Origin: Scilla litardierei
Lineage: Eukaryota > Streptophyta > Magnoliopsida > Asparagales > Asparagaceae
Reading direction: 5' to 3'
Length of the DNA: 64,000 nucleotides
Assembly: GCA_030789695.1 (NCBI GenBank)
Contig: CM061142.1
Location: forward strand, 49,293,987-49,357,986
Shown here: piece after piece, positions 32,010-42,290 of the stretch
Numbering within the stretch: position 1 is the first letter of the stretch
Layout: each line of letters starts with the position of its first letter
Notes under the pieces: model-generated
Told to the model about the DNA's origin: nothing
Seen by the model: only the letters and a program-made list of their open reading frames with translations
Databases searched by the model: none
Translations under genes and position numbers: made by a program

Positions 32010-32118
32010 CTAACAGACAGTCTAACAATCAAATTCTATTCTAGCATGCATAACAACCAACCAAACAAATTCCAACAAACATGACTAACTAAGAAAGAAC
32101 AACTAGGTTGAGAGTTAC
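32010..32118 (-). other. Putative gag-pol intron of T1 (109 bp)
   Basis: In sense GTAG|GTAACTCTCAACC at the donor and GACTGTCTGTTAG|GTGTG at the acceptor. Gag would end inside it at TAG (about 32036). Removal joins gag to the protease frame, although the two are in different frames in genomic DNA. GCTAGAAT and TTTGATT near the 3' end are shared with the corresponding segments in T2 and T3. Confidence 0.75.
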
Positions 32119-33250
32119 CTACAATAACCTCATCCTCAGTCTCAGCCTCAACTGCAGTCATCAGGAAAGCCTGTCTCCTCGGCTGAACAGCCTGCTGAAC
32201 AGCCTGCCTCTGCGGAACGAGAGGCGCTCCACGTCCAGTAGGTACAGGTGCCTTCTGCTGTAACGGCTGAGCTGCAACGGGTCCCTTCCACGGCTGCTTG
32301 GACTTCAGGCAGTCCCTCATGGTATGCACTGGATCATCGCAAACCAAGCACTGTCCCAGCATCTTCCGGCATTGATCCTTGACATGCCCAGTCTTGCCAC
32401 AGAAATGGCAAGTCTTCAGTGTAGGTGGTCCTCCGGGCCTCTTGAACTGTACCGGCTGATTGGGCCTGAACCCTGGTCTCATCACTGCCCTGGCCTGCTC
32501 CACAGGCCTCTTCCCAGCTCCAGAAGCACACCCTCTCTTCTGGTTCATGATCTGCTCCTGCCTCTTCGCTGCAACCAGCACCTTCTGATAGGTCTCCGAA
32601 TCAAAAGAAGTTACAAAGCTCTGAAGATCCAAAGAAAGCCCCTGCAGAAACCTCTGAGCTCTCTTATCAGCATCCTGCACCATCTTCGATGCGAAACGGC
32701 TCAACCGGGTGAACTCCTAATGGTACTGGTCCACCGTCAAGCTCCCCTGCTTCAGATCAATGAAGCGCTGCGCCATCTCCCTCCTGGCAGCCTTCGGAAA
32801 GTATTCCTCATCAAATCTGGACTTGAAAGTAGTCCACGATATCGGCTCCTCCAATAACTCCTCCTCGGCATCCCACCAGTTCCGAGCATTATCATTGAGC
32901 TGCCTCTTCGCCAAGTCAACCCATCCAGCTGGGTCGACCTTCGACATCTTCAAGTTGTCCTCCATGTTCCTAGTCCACTCATCCGCAGCGAGAGGTCCTT
33001 CGGTCCCATCAAAGTAAGCAGGGCCCAGCTCTCGAAACTGCTTCGCTCCTGGCTCGAAGAGAGGGACATTCTAGATAGGCTGCGCTGCTCAAGCAGGGGG
33101 AACATTCCGGGCATTCTGCAGCATCCCCTGCTGCACCTGCATCATCTGATGCATCATCCGCATAATCTCCCCGTGGGTGGGCTCCCGATCAGGCTCCTCG
33201 ACACGAGGGGGCACACCACCACCAGCACGGGTATTCCGTCTCCCAGCCAT
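32119..33250 (-). pseudogene. gag: T1 Gag
   Basis: Starts at ATG 33250 (MAGRRNTRAGGG), about 145 bp from the LTR. The capsid domain contains FDGTEGPLAADEW, NARNWWDAEEELL and RFIDLKQG, and the C-terminus has two CCHC knuckles, CHFCGKTGHVKDQC and CLVCDDPVHTMRDC. Nonsense codons lie near 33090, 33075 and 32716 (H*EF where T2 has HQEF, CAG to TAG). The last exon codons lead into the donor at 32118. Its role would be the nucleocapsid of virus-like particles. Confidence 0.9.
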
Positions 33251-33370
33251 CTAATGACACAGAAAACGAAACAATCAGACTCTCAGCCTATGACTCGGTG
33301 TCAAAATTGTTTATCGGACATTCTATAATCCTTATCGTTGTTCCGATTAAGTCACAGTTACAGTGTGTGG

Positions 33371-33388
33371 GACCTGCATGGGCCACCA
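33371..33388 (-). other. Conserved primer-site region next to the T1 5' LTR
   Basis: GACCTGCATGGGCCACCA on the plus strand, 8 bp from the LTR edge at 33397. The same 18 bases recur at the same place in T2 (49423-49440) and T3 (57944-57961). It ends in CCA like a tRNA, but I could not match it to a tRNA. Confidence 0.4.
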
Positions 33389-33396
33389 AAGAAACC

Positions 33397-35954
33397 TGTC
33401 ACGCCCCGCTTCCCAAAAATATGGAGGCGAAGCGTGAGAAGGTCCGCTCAGACTTAAAGCTACAAAGCTGCAAGTCCGATAAGCGTCAATCAACATAAAA
33501 TAGCAGGTCCCTGTAATGTGACACAGAACAAAGACAAGAATAATAGAAAGAGACAGATAACATAAAATTATAATCTCGATGTCCAGATAAGTTCAACAAC
33601 CACAGAAATGCCACCAGGCAAACAAAAAGAGTCTAAGAGAAAAAGGCCCAGCATGGCCAACAAGATAACTAACAACAATGGTGCTACTCACCGACAACAA
33701 CAACAACGACTAAAGGTAGAACTGTGGAGGAAACTAGGACTGATCACCGGTGTCCTCGTACTCCACGTCAGCAACAGAATCGGGCACAAACTCCACGAAC
33801 TCGTCGCCCTTAACAGCAATCTCTGGCTCAGCAACTAACATGCGACACCCAAATAGAAGGGGCACATGTCAGCAAGTCTACAAGACTTGTGCAAGGAAAT
33901 TAAAGAAAGTAAAAACAACCTAGCAGTTCTAGAGTATGGTATACAATGACATGTTATGCAAGGAGAACAGCACGTAAAGTAAACAGCAGTTTATGAAATG
34001 GCATGATTTAAAGCATGGCAGGTAAAACATGGCATGTGCAAGTAAACATTTACAAGGACAATTACAAGTATTGTAAGCAAGTCGTGCACAGAGATTCCGC
34101 CCTTTGGCTAGAGTGGCTGTACGGGCCAACTCTTTCGCTCAAGTGACCGTTTATCTCTACCCCTCCACGTGTATCGAGCCAGGGCTTTACTCCCGACCAT
34201 GGAATGCTCGCTTCTGGATCGCAAGCCAGGAAGTGTTTTTAACAAGGATGGCGTAGGGTTATGCCCGCATAACGGGTGCCTAGTCGGTAACACGGAAACA
34301 CGGATTTGTACAAGGATTTGTAGCATGTGCTACGATGCAACATGCAAAGAGATGACATGTAAAATGGATGCACATGACAAATATTCGAATAGAAATTGTG
34401 TACCGTTAAAGAAAAGTAAACATGACAGGCAAATGTATGACATGGTATGACAAGGGCAATTCTAGCTTCGTTGTCAAGCTAGAATTTGAATTTGCACCTA
34501 GACCGCTATCATTTCACGGTCTAGTCTCTTTCACGCTAAAACAAAGCAATGGCCTAAAACATGGACTACAACAAGGTTGGCAAGTTTCACTTGCCTGGTA
34601 CCGAGGTTTGTTGGTCGACGAGAGTTGTCACACAAATCGCTACTCTACAGAATTTAGGGTTCGCTGTTTTGGCAAAACAGAAAATTAGAATCAAGATCTA
34701 ATCCATATTTTTGTATTGGAATCCTATGACATCTAGTAATCAATTTTTATTAGGTTTTCTAAGTTACGGTGAGGGTTATGGGGAGATTAAAGGTAGGTCT
34801 ACTAACCGTATTTGTAGCGGAAGAACGATGATCACGATGCCTATGAACTGCAGGTAGAAGAAGATCTCGATGATCTCCGGGTTGCCGTCGCCCAACCGAG
34901 CTTAGCACGACAACGGAAGAGCGATCCGAGGGAGAAGTTGCGGCTGAAAGGATCTCCTGCGGCTGATCTAAAATGGATCTGGAGGATGGGGAGTATAGGG
35001 CAAATCTGGAGCAAAAGAGGATTTTGGTATTTTGGAGATCGGCTGGCGGCTCGCGGATGATCGCCGGCGCAACGGAGGGTGAGATGAGGCTCGGGAGGAG
35101 GAAGGAAGGCAAGAGGAAGATCGGGGGATGATTGGTGAAAAGAATCGGCTAAGAGAAGTGAAGAAGAAAAGAAAAACGTATGGGGTTTAAATAGAAACAA
35201 TAAGCGGCGGCTACGACTTAACCTAGGTTTACTGGGCAAACTAGTCGGTCAGTAAAGAGTGGTCGACCGACTAGTTTGGGATCTAGTCGGTCGGTCGCCC
35301 AACTGACACCGACTAAAATCAAACAGTGAACATGATTGGTACAGGGAAGGCATAATTAGTCGGTCTGTGAAGAATCGTCAACCGACTAGTTTGGGAACTA
35401 GTCGGTCGGTGAACGTTCATGAACTGACTAAAGGTCGAATAAGATAGATAATGAGTACTGACAGTTAGTCGGTCTAAGAAGAAACTCTAACCGACTAGTT
35501 TCTTAACTAGTCGGTCGATAGTTGTTCTTTGACCGACTAACTGTAAACAGTAACTCAGCCGACAAAAGGTACTCTATACAAGTCGGTCTGAGAACAAGTC
35601 TTGACCGACTAGTTTCACAACTAGTCGGTCGATGAATGTGCTTAGACCAACTAATTGTAAACAGTAACTCAGTCGAAATTTACTGAGAAGAACTAGCCGG
35701 TCTGAGAAGTGTTACCGACCGACTAGATTGCAATCTAGTCGGTTGGCTCTCCTTCATGAACCAACTAAGATGCACCAGAAGTGCCGAATCGAAGCGTGAA
35801 GCTTCGGGAAGATTCCTATGGCCTCTAGAATCACTCTAGCTCTAAGATAAGGACGCTATGAAGCTCAACATAAGAACGTCTGACAGGGAAAAGCACACAA
35901 GGAGAAAACACACACTATTATTCATATAATAGTCATTACAAAAACCGGTCGTTA

Positions 35955-35956
<2 letters not shown>
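33397..35956 (-). repeat. T1 5' LTR (in sense orientation)
   Basis: 2560 bp, partner of 19865-22418. It contains the five-unit palindrome array at about 35235-35770 and a TATTTAAA box in sense at 35186-35193, about 45 bp downstream of the array. Confidence 0.95.
35186..35193 (-). promoter_or_regulatory. TATA-like box of the T1 LTR
   Basis: CTATTTAAACCCC in sense, just downstream of the U3 array. T2 has CTATAAATACCC at the matching place. Confidence 0.45.

Positions 35957-36049
<93 letters not shown>
35957..36049. repeat. (GA)n microsatellite, about 46 repeats
   Basis: An almost perfect GA tract beginning at the right edge of T1. The same place in the 5' LTR (about 2707-2724) has only 9 GA units, so the tract expanded in the 3' LTR. 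Confidence 0.95.
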
Positions 36050-36050
<1 letters not shown>

Positions 36051-37426
36051 AGAGGGGGAAGCCCATGAGCATTCTGCAGCATTTCCCAGAAATTGCTCGT
36101 TCCGAGCAGCTGAGCTGCTCGGACCGAGCCATATCAATTACATCAGCAACGGATACGGGCTGACTCGGACCAAGCAGCTCATTTGCTCGGTCGAGTAGCC
36201 CCAGATTCCACAGCACGAGCAACTGACTGAGCAGATCCTACTCGATCCGGATAGGACGATTTCAAATTCTCTAAGCAGCCGAGCAGCAAGCTACACGGGC
36301 TGAGCTTCTGACCGAGCAGCAACTGCTCGGACCGAGTAGACTACTCAGTCGGCTATCATAGGGGTATTTCTGGAAAGATTTGAACAAGCGCGATGCGCGC
36401 GATTTAGGCAGCAACAGAAGCTCGCGATTGGGGGACGACACAGAAGACTTCGATTAGCTTTTGTTCGGGATTTTTGGGGAGCTGAGCTCTGAGCGATTTT
36501 TGTACGGATTTTCAGAGTTATTTTTGTAGCAATTTTTGGATTAAACAATAGAGATTATTGCTCTTGTTCTTGTCTACGCTTGCTATTGAGATTTGGATTT
36601 TTCTCTTGATCTATTGTTCATCTACTATCACTGTAAGTTTATTTTAGCCCGAATCTCTCAATTGCCAAGATGTTTTCTTCTGTGAAATTGATGTTTTTGT
36701 GCGTTTCTATTGCGATGTCTGAGGAGATCTATTCTAGGGTTGATGGGTTAGCCCTAGGATTTTAGGGGGGAAAATGTAGATCTGGATCCCTACGTTGAAT
36801 TGGGGATTTAGGTTTGTATTTCGGTAGATCCTACCGAATCTGTAGATAACCCGTACTGAGATCATGCCCACGGTCTGTGGAATTGATATGCTTAAGGGGT
36901 ATCTATGGATTCGAATAGGGAAATCGATGGATCAAATCAAGGCACGTGACCATGTCCGGCTCGCGCCTTGAGGAGATCCATCGACGAACTATACCGCTAC
37001 GTTGACGGCTACCGCCATTGCGTCAACGAGAGCCACCGAAATACCCCGCAATTCTAACCCACGAGAGTGGTACGAATTGGGGGATTAGTTCCCTAACCCT
37101 AATGCAATGTGGGGATCCTATCCAACATCGACCCTCAACGATCCTAGTGGTGATCCCTAAAGCCATAGTTCCCCTTTATTGATATTACAACCTCAACAAC
37201 CAATCCAAATCTGTTACCCCGACAGCTACCTCACTTCCACGTTTAGAAATAGACTGAGAATTTATAGACACTATCCCCGTCCCTGTGGGATCCGACAATC
37301 TTTTATACTATAACTCGACACCGTCTGCTTGCGGATTGAGCCAGAAATCGTAACCTAGGGGCCGTATTACGCTTGGCGATCGTGATACCGCCAGATGGAA
37401 CCTAGGTGTAGGTTACGGGTGCGTCA
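35957..37426 (+). repeat. Athila 3' LTR, right part
   Basis: Continues from 19860 and ends GGGTGCGTCA, followed by the target duplication CCTAT. Its palindrome array is at 36095-36345. Confidence 0.95.
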
Positions 37427-37434
37427 CCTATATC

Positions 37435-37963
37435 CAAGGTTGTAAAAAACGCTAGGCGCTAGGTGTTCGGATTGCTAGCGCCCAGCGCCCAGAGCATTAA
37501 TCGGGGATTAATCGGGGATTAAACGGCCTAGGCGGATTTGCATTTTTTTAATTATTTTAATTATTTTTATATATTATATTCATGTTTATATATAAATATA
37601 AATATAAATATATATTATTTAAAATACATCAAATATTTAATACATATTAAATCAAATCCAGTTTACCTACTTTATAGTATTTGTGTGCAACAAAATAAAA
37701 TTTAAAAGATACTCTTGTGCAATTAAGCCATTTACCAAAAATACCCAGACACCGCCCAGGAACCGCCTAGGAACCGCCCAGGAACTGCCTAGGAACCGCC
37801 CAGAGCACCCAGACACCGCCCAGAACGCTTAGGAGGTCTATAATCCCAAAAACGTCCAGATTGACCGCCCAGGCCATACTCGAAGCGTTTACTGGCCGCC
37901 TAGCGCCTAGGCGCCGCCTAGGCGCCGCCTAGGCGGCCACCCAGGCCGATTTTTAGAACACTT
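37435..37963. mobile_element. hAT-like MITE, 529 bp, with 8-bp target duplication
   Basis: Imperfect terminal inverted repeats CAAGGTTGTAAAAAACG and AAGTGTTCTAAAAATCGG (right end read inward). The flanks carry a perfect 8-bp duplication CCTATATC at 37427-37434 and 37964-37971, the length made by hAT transposases. There is no coding capacity. The interior has a tandem 11-mer ACCGCCYAGGA at 37750-37800 and a CGCCTAGGCG palindrome cluster at 37893-37940. The left duplication coincides with the Athila duplication. Confidence 0.85.
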
Positions 37964-37971
37964 CCTATATC

Positions 37972-38340
37972 TCAATCTACTCTGGATCCTTTCAATAATT
38001 GCATTGAGGCTTGCGGCCTTATAGATCTTAAATGTATTGGTAGTACTTGGAGCTGGAACAACCATTCTGCAGGGAAGAGGCATATTTCTGCTAGACTAGA
38101 CATGGTTCTCTGTAATTCTAGCTGGATTGATAATCTTCCTTCTTCACATTATAGTTATCGTCCTCCCTCTACTAGATATCATTCTCCTATGTTGCTTCAA
38201 TTGGGTGTTAATTCTATGTCAAGACCTAAACCTTTCAGGTTCTTTAACTACTGGTCTCACCATCCCGACTTCCACGTTGTTTCACTCAGAGCTTGGGGTA
38301 CTTCTATCTCTGGAGTCCCTCAATATCTGGTAGCACACAA
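37972..38340 (+). pseudogene. LINE endonuclease domain, downstream part
   Basis: In the frame of the fragment at 2342-2448. It shows STWSWNN, RLDMVL (the RLD motif) and RYHSPMLL, where the endonuclease consensus is SDHSP, so the Asp next to the catalytic His has been replaced. The inserted Athila and MITE separate it from the MGDFN motif. The frame continues to 38935. Confidence 0.85.
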
Positions 38341-40856
38341 ACTCAAGAAGCTGAAGTGTCTTCTAATATCCTGGTCATATGGCTTGATCGATGACCCTGC
38401 TTCCCACATCAAAGGCTTAAGAAGGAGACAGTCGGAGTTACTGGCTAATGGTGATGTTTATCTTGATTCAGCTCACAATAACCATTTAGGCCAGCTTGGT
38501 AGCGAACTGGATCATTGCATGCAGCTAGAGGAGTCCAAGTGGTGGCAGAAGAGTAGAATATATTGGTTTTCTGATGGAGATAAGAACACAGCCTTCTTTT
38601 TCTCTGCTATCAAGTCCAGTTATTCCAAGAACTCCCTTTCTCATTTATTTAACTTTGACGGAGCTCCTTCTGACCAGAGTGCAGACATTCAGAACATAGC
38701 CCCATCCATTTATGAAAATCACTTCAACCAGTCCGATTATTGGAATATGTTCCTGTATTTCCCTGTTAAAAAGAAGTTGACACCTTCTAGTGCGGAATGG
38801 CTTATCACCCTATTTCTTCTATGGAAATTAGGAATGCAGTCGTCCAATTGGGGGCTGATAAGGCTCCAGGTCCCGATGGCTTTAATGCTTATTTCTATCA
38901 GATTAATTGGGACACAATTGGCTGAGACGTTATAAGGATAGTGAATTCCTTCTTTTCCTCTGGCATGCTCTTTAAAGAACTCAACCATACTTTTCTGTGT
39001 CTAGTGTCTAAGTCTGATTCTGCGTCTACTCTTAACGACTGTAGGCCTATATCTTGCTGCAATGTTCTCTATAAATTTATATCTAAGGTTCTCTGTAACA
39101 GGTTGCAGAAGGTTATTTCTGATATTATATCTCCCAACCAAGCTGCCTTCCTTAAGGGCCCTCTCATCACTGCTCTCTATTATCCCATGAATTGGTTAGA
39201 GACTTTAATATGCCCATGTGTAGCCGCATATGCCTTAAGGTTGATCTGAAGAAGGCTTTTGATTCAGTTAACATGGAATTTATCTACTTCATGATGCATC
39301 GCATGGGTTTCCTTCACGTTGGATTAACTGGATCAAGCATATCTAGTCCTACTTTCTCTGTGCTCATTAATGGATCCCCATCTGGATTCTTCTCTAGTAA
39401 CCGACGTATAAGGCAAGGTGACCCTTTATCCCCTTACCTGTTTGTCTTGGTGATGGAATTTTTCTTACTTACGATGGATCTTGCGGTTCTAGATGGCATG
39501 GTCAAAGGTATCCCATCATGACCCCCTCGCATCTTCTTTTTGCTAATGATCTACTTTTTTCTGTCATGGTGATGTGAGGTCTGCTGGTAATCTATCTGGT
39601 ATTTTTGATTCACTCAATAATGTCGTGGGACTACATATTAACAAAGAGGAAAAAACAAACTTTTCTGTAGTAAGGATTGCGAGAACCCTAGGGAGATTGC
39701 AGCCATTATTGGTGTGCCCCTTGGTTCCCCGCCTATCCGCTACCTTGGCCTGCCCCTCTCTATTTCATGCTCTAATGCAAGACTCTATTATCCCCTTATT
39801 GATAAATGCAGGAAATACTTGGTTGGCTGGTCTTCCAAGCTTTTATCTTTGGCTGGCAGAGTTGAGCTTATCCGGTCCGTGATATATAACTTATCTTCAT
39901 ACTGGAGCCTTTCCTTCAAGCTACCTCGCTCTGTCATCCGTATTATTGAACAGATTTGTGCTAATTTTCTTTGGAATAACAAGATGCATGTTTGGAGTTG
40001 GTCTAGTACCTGCAAGCCCAAAAGGGAAGGGGGGCTTGGACTCCGTAGACTAGCTGATATTAACAAAGCTACATGGATTTGTCTCTTCTGGAGATTTATG
40101 CACTTTGACTCCCTATGGGCCAAGTTTATGAGAAGCACATATACTTTGAATGGTACTGATATTCCTTCATCCCTAGCTCATTTAGGTACCTGGAAATTTA
40201 TCTTGGCATCTAAGCAATTAGCAGCTCCCTTTTATGAAGGTAATCATGATCCTCTGTCCCCTTCTCTTCGCTGGACACCTTCATCTAAATTTTCGCATAC
40301 ATCAGCTTGGGAAGTTATTTGTCCAGCGTCTCCCATTGTCCCCTATTATGATGTGGTTTGGTTCCCTAAATGCTATCCTAAAATGTCTACATGTCTTCTT
40401 AGGGCATTAAATGACAAGTTGCTGACATTTGACAATCTTATTAAACGAAACGTTGCAGCTGCTAATATCTCTTGTGTTTTATGTCATCACTATACAGAAT
40501 CTATTAAACATCTCTTTTTTGAATGTCCCTTTACATTATATCCATGGGAGCTATATAGACTGAAACTTGGTCTCCCCCCTGGACCTATCGGGACACGTTT
40601 GGAAGAGGTGACACTTATACATGACCACTTCAAGAGCAAGACTAAAATCTTTAGTATAGCCCGCCTAGCTATCTGTTCAGTGGTATGGCATACATGGCAT
40701 GAAAGGAATAGGAGGATGTTCAACAACTCTGAGAAGCATACAGTTCTCATTTTCATGGATATATACGAAGATGTTCGCGTTCTCAGTGTATCCGTCAGTT
40801 GGAAGGAAGGCAAAACTTTCGTATTGCCTTGGGAAACTGGTCCTAAATTGTATTAG
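38341..40856 (+). pseudogene. LINE reverse transcriptase and zf-RVT region
   Basis: RT blocks are spread over three frames: KAPGPDGFNAYFY near 38880, NDCRPISCCNVLYKFISK near 39040, then KKAFDSVN at 39250, IRQGDPLSPYLF at 39410 and the catalytic box near 39540, which reads FAND in place of FADD. After a frameshifted gap the frame from 39714 to 40856 is open: RYLGLPLS, LAGRVELIRSV, then the zf-RVT domain at about 40380-40540 with CVLCHHYTESIKHLFFEC. This is the C-terminal architecture of plant L1-clade LINEs. The element is dead: it has endonuclease and RT catalytic substitutions, stops and frameshifts. Confidence 0.9.
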
Positions 40857-41028
40857 CATTTATCATTGTCTCAGTAGCTTAAATTCTTGTCTAGGATTGG
40901 CTACTAGGAGATGACGACGCTTGTGTCCTCTCTCCCCTCTAAGTCCAAGTTTAGATAGATGTTTATGCTTTACTGTATTGTACATTATCTATTAGTTAAT
41001 GAAATTTTATATCCTTCAAAAAAGAAAA
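40857..41028 (+). other. LINE 3' UTR and poly(A)-like end
   Basis: Follows the ORF2 stop and ends TTAATGAAATTTTATATCC then CAAAAAAGAAAA. This is a short degenerate A tail typical of a LINE 3' end. Confidence 0.6.
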
Positions 41029-41337
41029 CTATCTTGTTTCCTTTCGTGACGATCCTTTTATGATTCACCAATGTTTGAGAATTAGTCTCATGAGACCATG
41101 CGTCCTAAGCTTAAATTGATGATCCCTTCCTACGGTAGCATCGTTCTCTCCTGGGGTTCATGCCCCCAATATGGTCACCTAATTAGGGTTTGCCCCTGGG
41201 GAATGATAGGTCGTGATTGATCATTATCTTGGACAGTTGTATATTCCTACTTTCTCGATCTAAGCAAGTATAGAGCCATAGTTACAATCAAATGGTTAGC
41301 CAACACAATAATTAACATGAGTAATAAAGGTTAATAA
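41029..41337. other. Unassigned spacer between LINE and copia element
   Basis: 309 bp. I see no coding frame, repeat or RNA gene. Confidence 0.5.
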
Positions 41338-41486
41338 TGTTGTGAACGGTTATTTAACCGTAGTTGGGTGAGATTCTGGGCTATCCTAGAGATAGGCCCA
41401 TATCATCGTAAGCCCATATTTGTATTCTCCCAATTGTCTATAAATAAAGAGCTGGGGGCTCCTCCCCCAGTAGTTGATTCATAACA
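41338..41486 (+). repeat. Short copia 5' LTR
   Basis: Starts TGTTGTGAACGG, ends ATTCATAACA. It contains TATAAATA at 41439-41446 and is followed by CGTTATCAGCACGAGCC, a motif found downstream of many short plant copia LTRs in the primer-site position. Confidence 0.75.
41439..41446 (+). promoter_or_regulatory. TATA box of the short copia LTR
   Basis: TATAAATA, 40 bp before the LTR end. Confidence 0.7.
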
Positions 41487-41879
41487 CGTTATCAGCACGA
41501 GCCTCTAAAAATTTTTCTTTCCACAAATTTTTCCGTTCGTTGCGAAGGCGAAGGCGAAGGCTAGACGGGAGATCCACGAGCGCGGTGCAAGGCTTCCTCC
41601 ATCGAGCGTCGTCATCCGCGTAGGGCTTCGAGCAACCGTCGCTATATCCGGAGGACGGATATAGAGGTAAAAACACTAAAAAGGATATTTTTAATTATAC
41701 GTATGATTACCCATCCCCTAGATCTCGTAAGATCGATATGGGGATTATTTGTCGCCTTGAAAACGACGGACCGTTCATCCCAAAAACTCAATTTTTAGGG
41801 TAAAAACCCTAATTTTGAACCCTTCGGTGGCTAGCCGTCACCGGACCCCCCCAAACCTCACCGAAAATCCCCCCTCCCT

Positions 41880-42150
41880 CCTCTCCGGTCGCTCCCCCCT
41901 ACAGGGGGGCGGCGGCCCCCTTGGCCACTCCCCCCTGCAGGGGGGCGGCCCCCGCCTGAGGCCGTCGCCCCCTGCGGGGCCCCCCCGCCTGAGGCCGTCG
42001 CCCCCTGCGGGGGGCCGCCGCCCCCCCGCAGGGGGCGGCGGCCCCCCGAGGCCGCTCCCCCCGCAAGGGGGCGGCCCCTGAGGCCGCTCCCCCTTGCAGG
42101 GGGTGGCCCCCGCCGCACCCCCTGCAGGGGGCGGCGGCGGCACCGGCCCC
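41880..42150. repeat. GC-only palindrome array in the copia leader
   Basis: Nearly 90 percent G+C or more. It holds eight palindromes of the form CCCCCTGCAGGGGG and variants (near 41894, 41931, 41970, 42002, 42026, 42058, 42091, 42118), with GGCGGC, CGCCTGAGGCCGTCG or GAGGCCGCTC spacers. Long open frames across it on both strands reflect composition only. Confidence 0.85.
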
Positions 42151-42191
42151 CCATGAAACCCTAGAGGATTCAAAAAAAAACAGATAGAAAA

Positions 42192-42287
42192 CCTGTGGGC
42201 CTGAAGCCCACAGGCCGGCTGTGGGCTTCAGGCCCACAGGCCAATTTTTCACCAATAAAAACAGCCTGTGGGCCTAAAGCCCACAGG
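42192..42287. repeat. CTGTGGGC/GCCCACAG hairpins at the T2 insertion point
   Basis: Two hairpins (42192-42214 and 42219-42240) are also reverse complements of each other over 22 bp, and a third copy lies at 42265-42287. T2 inserted 3 bp beyond the third copy. Confidence 0.85.
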
Positions 42288-42290
42288 CCG

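Larger units (their letters stand above)
19865..35956 (-). mobile_element. Tekay chromovirus T1, minus strand, inserted in the Athila 3' LTR
   Basis: Two long LTRs (19865-22418 and 33397-35956) flank gag, protease, RT, RNase H, integrase and a chromodomain-like tail, all on the minus strand. The terminal pattern is TGTAACGACC...GCGTGACA in sense. A 4-bp TGTG lies between the left (GA)n tract and the LTR. The flanking 5-mers outside it are GAGAG (left) and AAGAG (right), so a target duplication in the microsatellite is likely but not exact. The RT is split by the 6.1-kb block 25185-31288. Stops in gag, an integrase frame break and a lost integrase zinc cysteine show it is inactive. Confidence 0.9.
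2449..37426 (+). mobile_element. Athila-type Ty3/gypsy retrotransposon with nested insertions
   Basis: The element starts TGATGTGTCC at 2449 and ends GGGTGCGTCA at 37426. It is flanked by a perfect 5-bp duplication CCTAT (2444-2448 and 37427-37431) inside a LINE endonuclease. Order: 5' LTR (rearranged), tRNA-Asp primer-binding site, gag, protease, env-like ORF, long 3' region, polypurine tract, 3' LTR. RT, RNase H and integrase are missing between 14290 and 14420. Foreign material inside it is a copia-like block (4098-10520) and the Tekay element T1 (19865-35956). The gag type, the primer site and the ATHILA ORF-1-like domain identify the lineage. Confidence 0.9.

Noticed and set aside
35952..36222. 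Ser-Leu-rich open frames across the GA tract
   Set aside because: Translation of a microsatellite.
41838..42255. Several long open frames on both strands in the GC-only leader
   Set aside because: Absence of stops follows from G/C-only composition; the products are proline/glycine/arginine low complexity.
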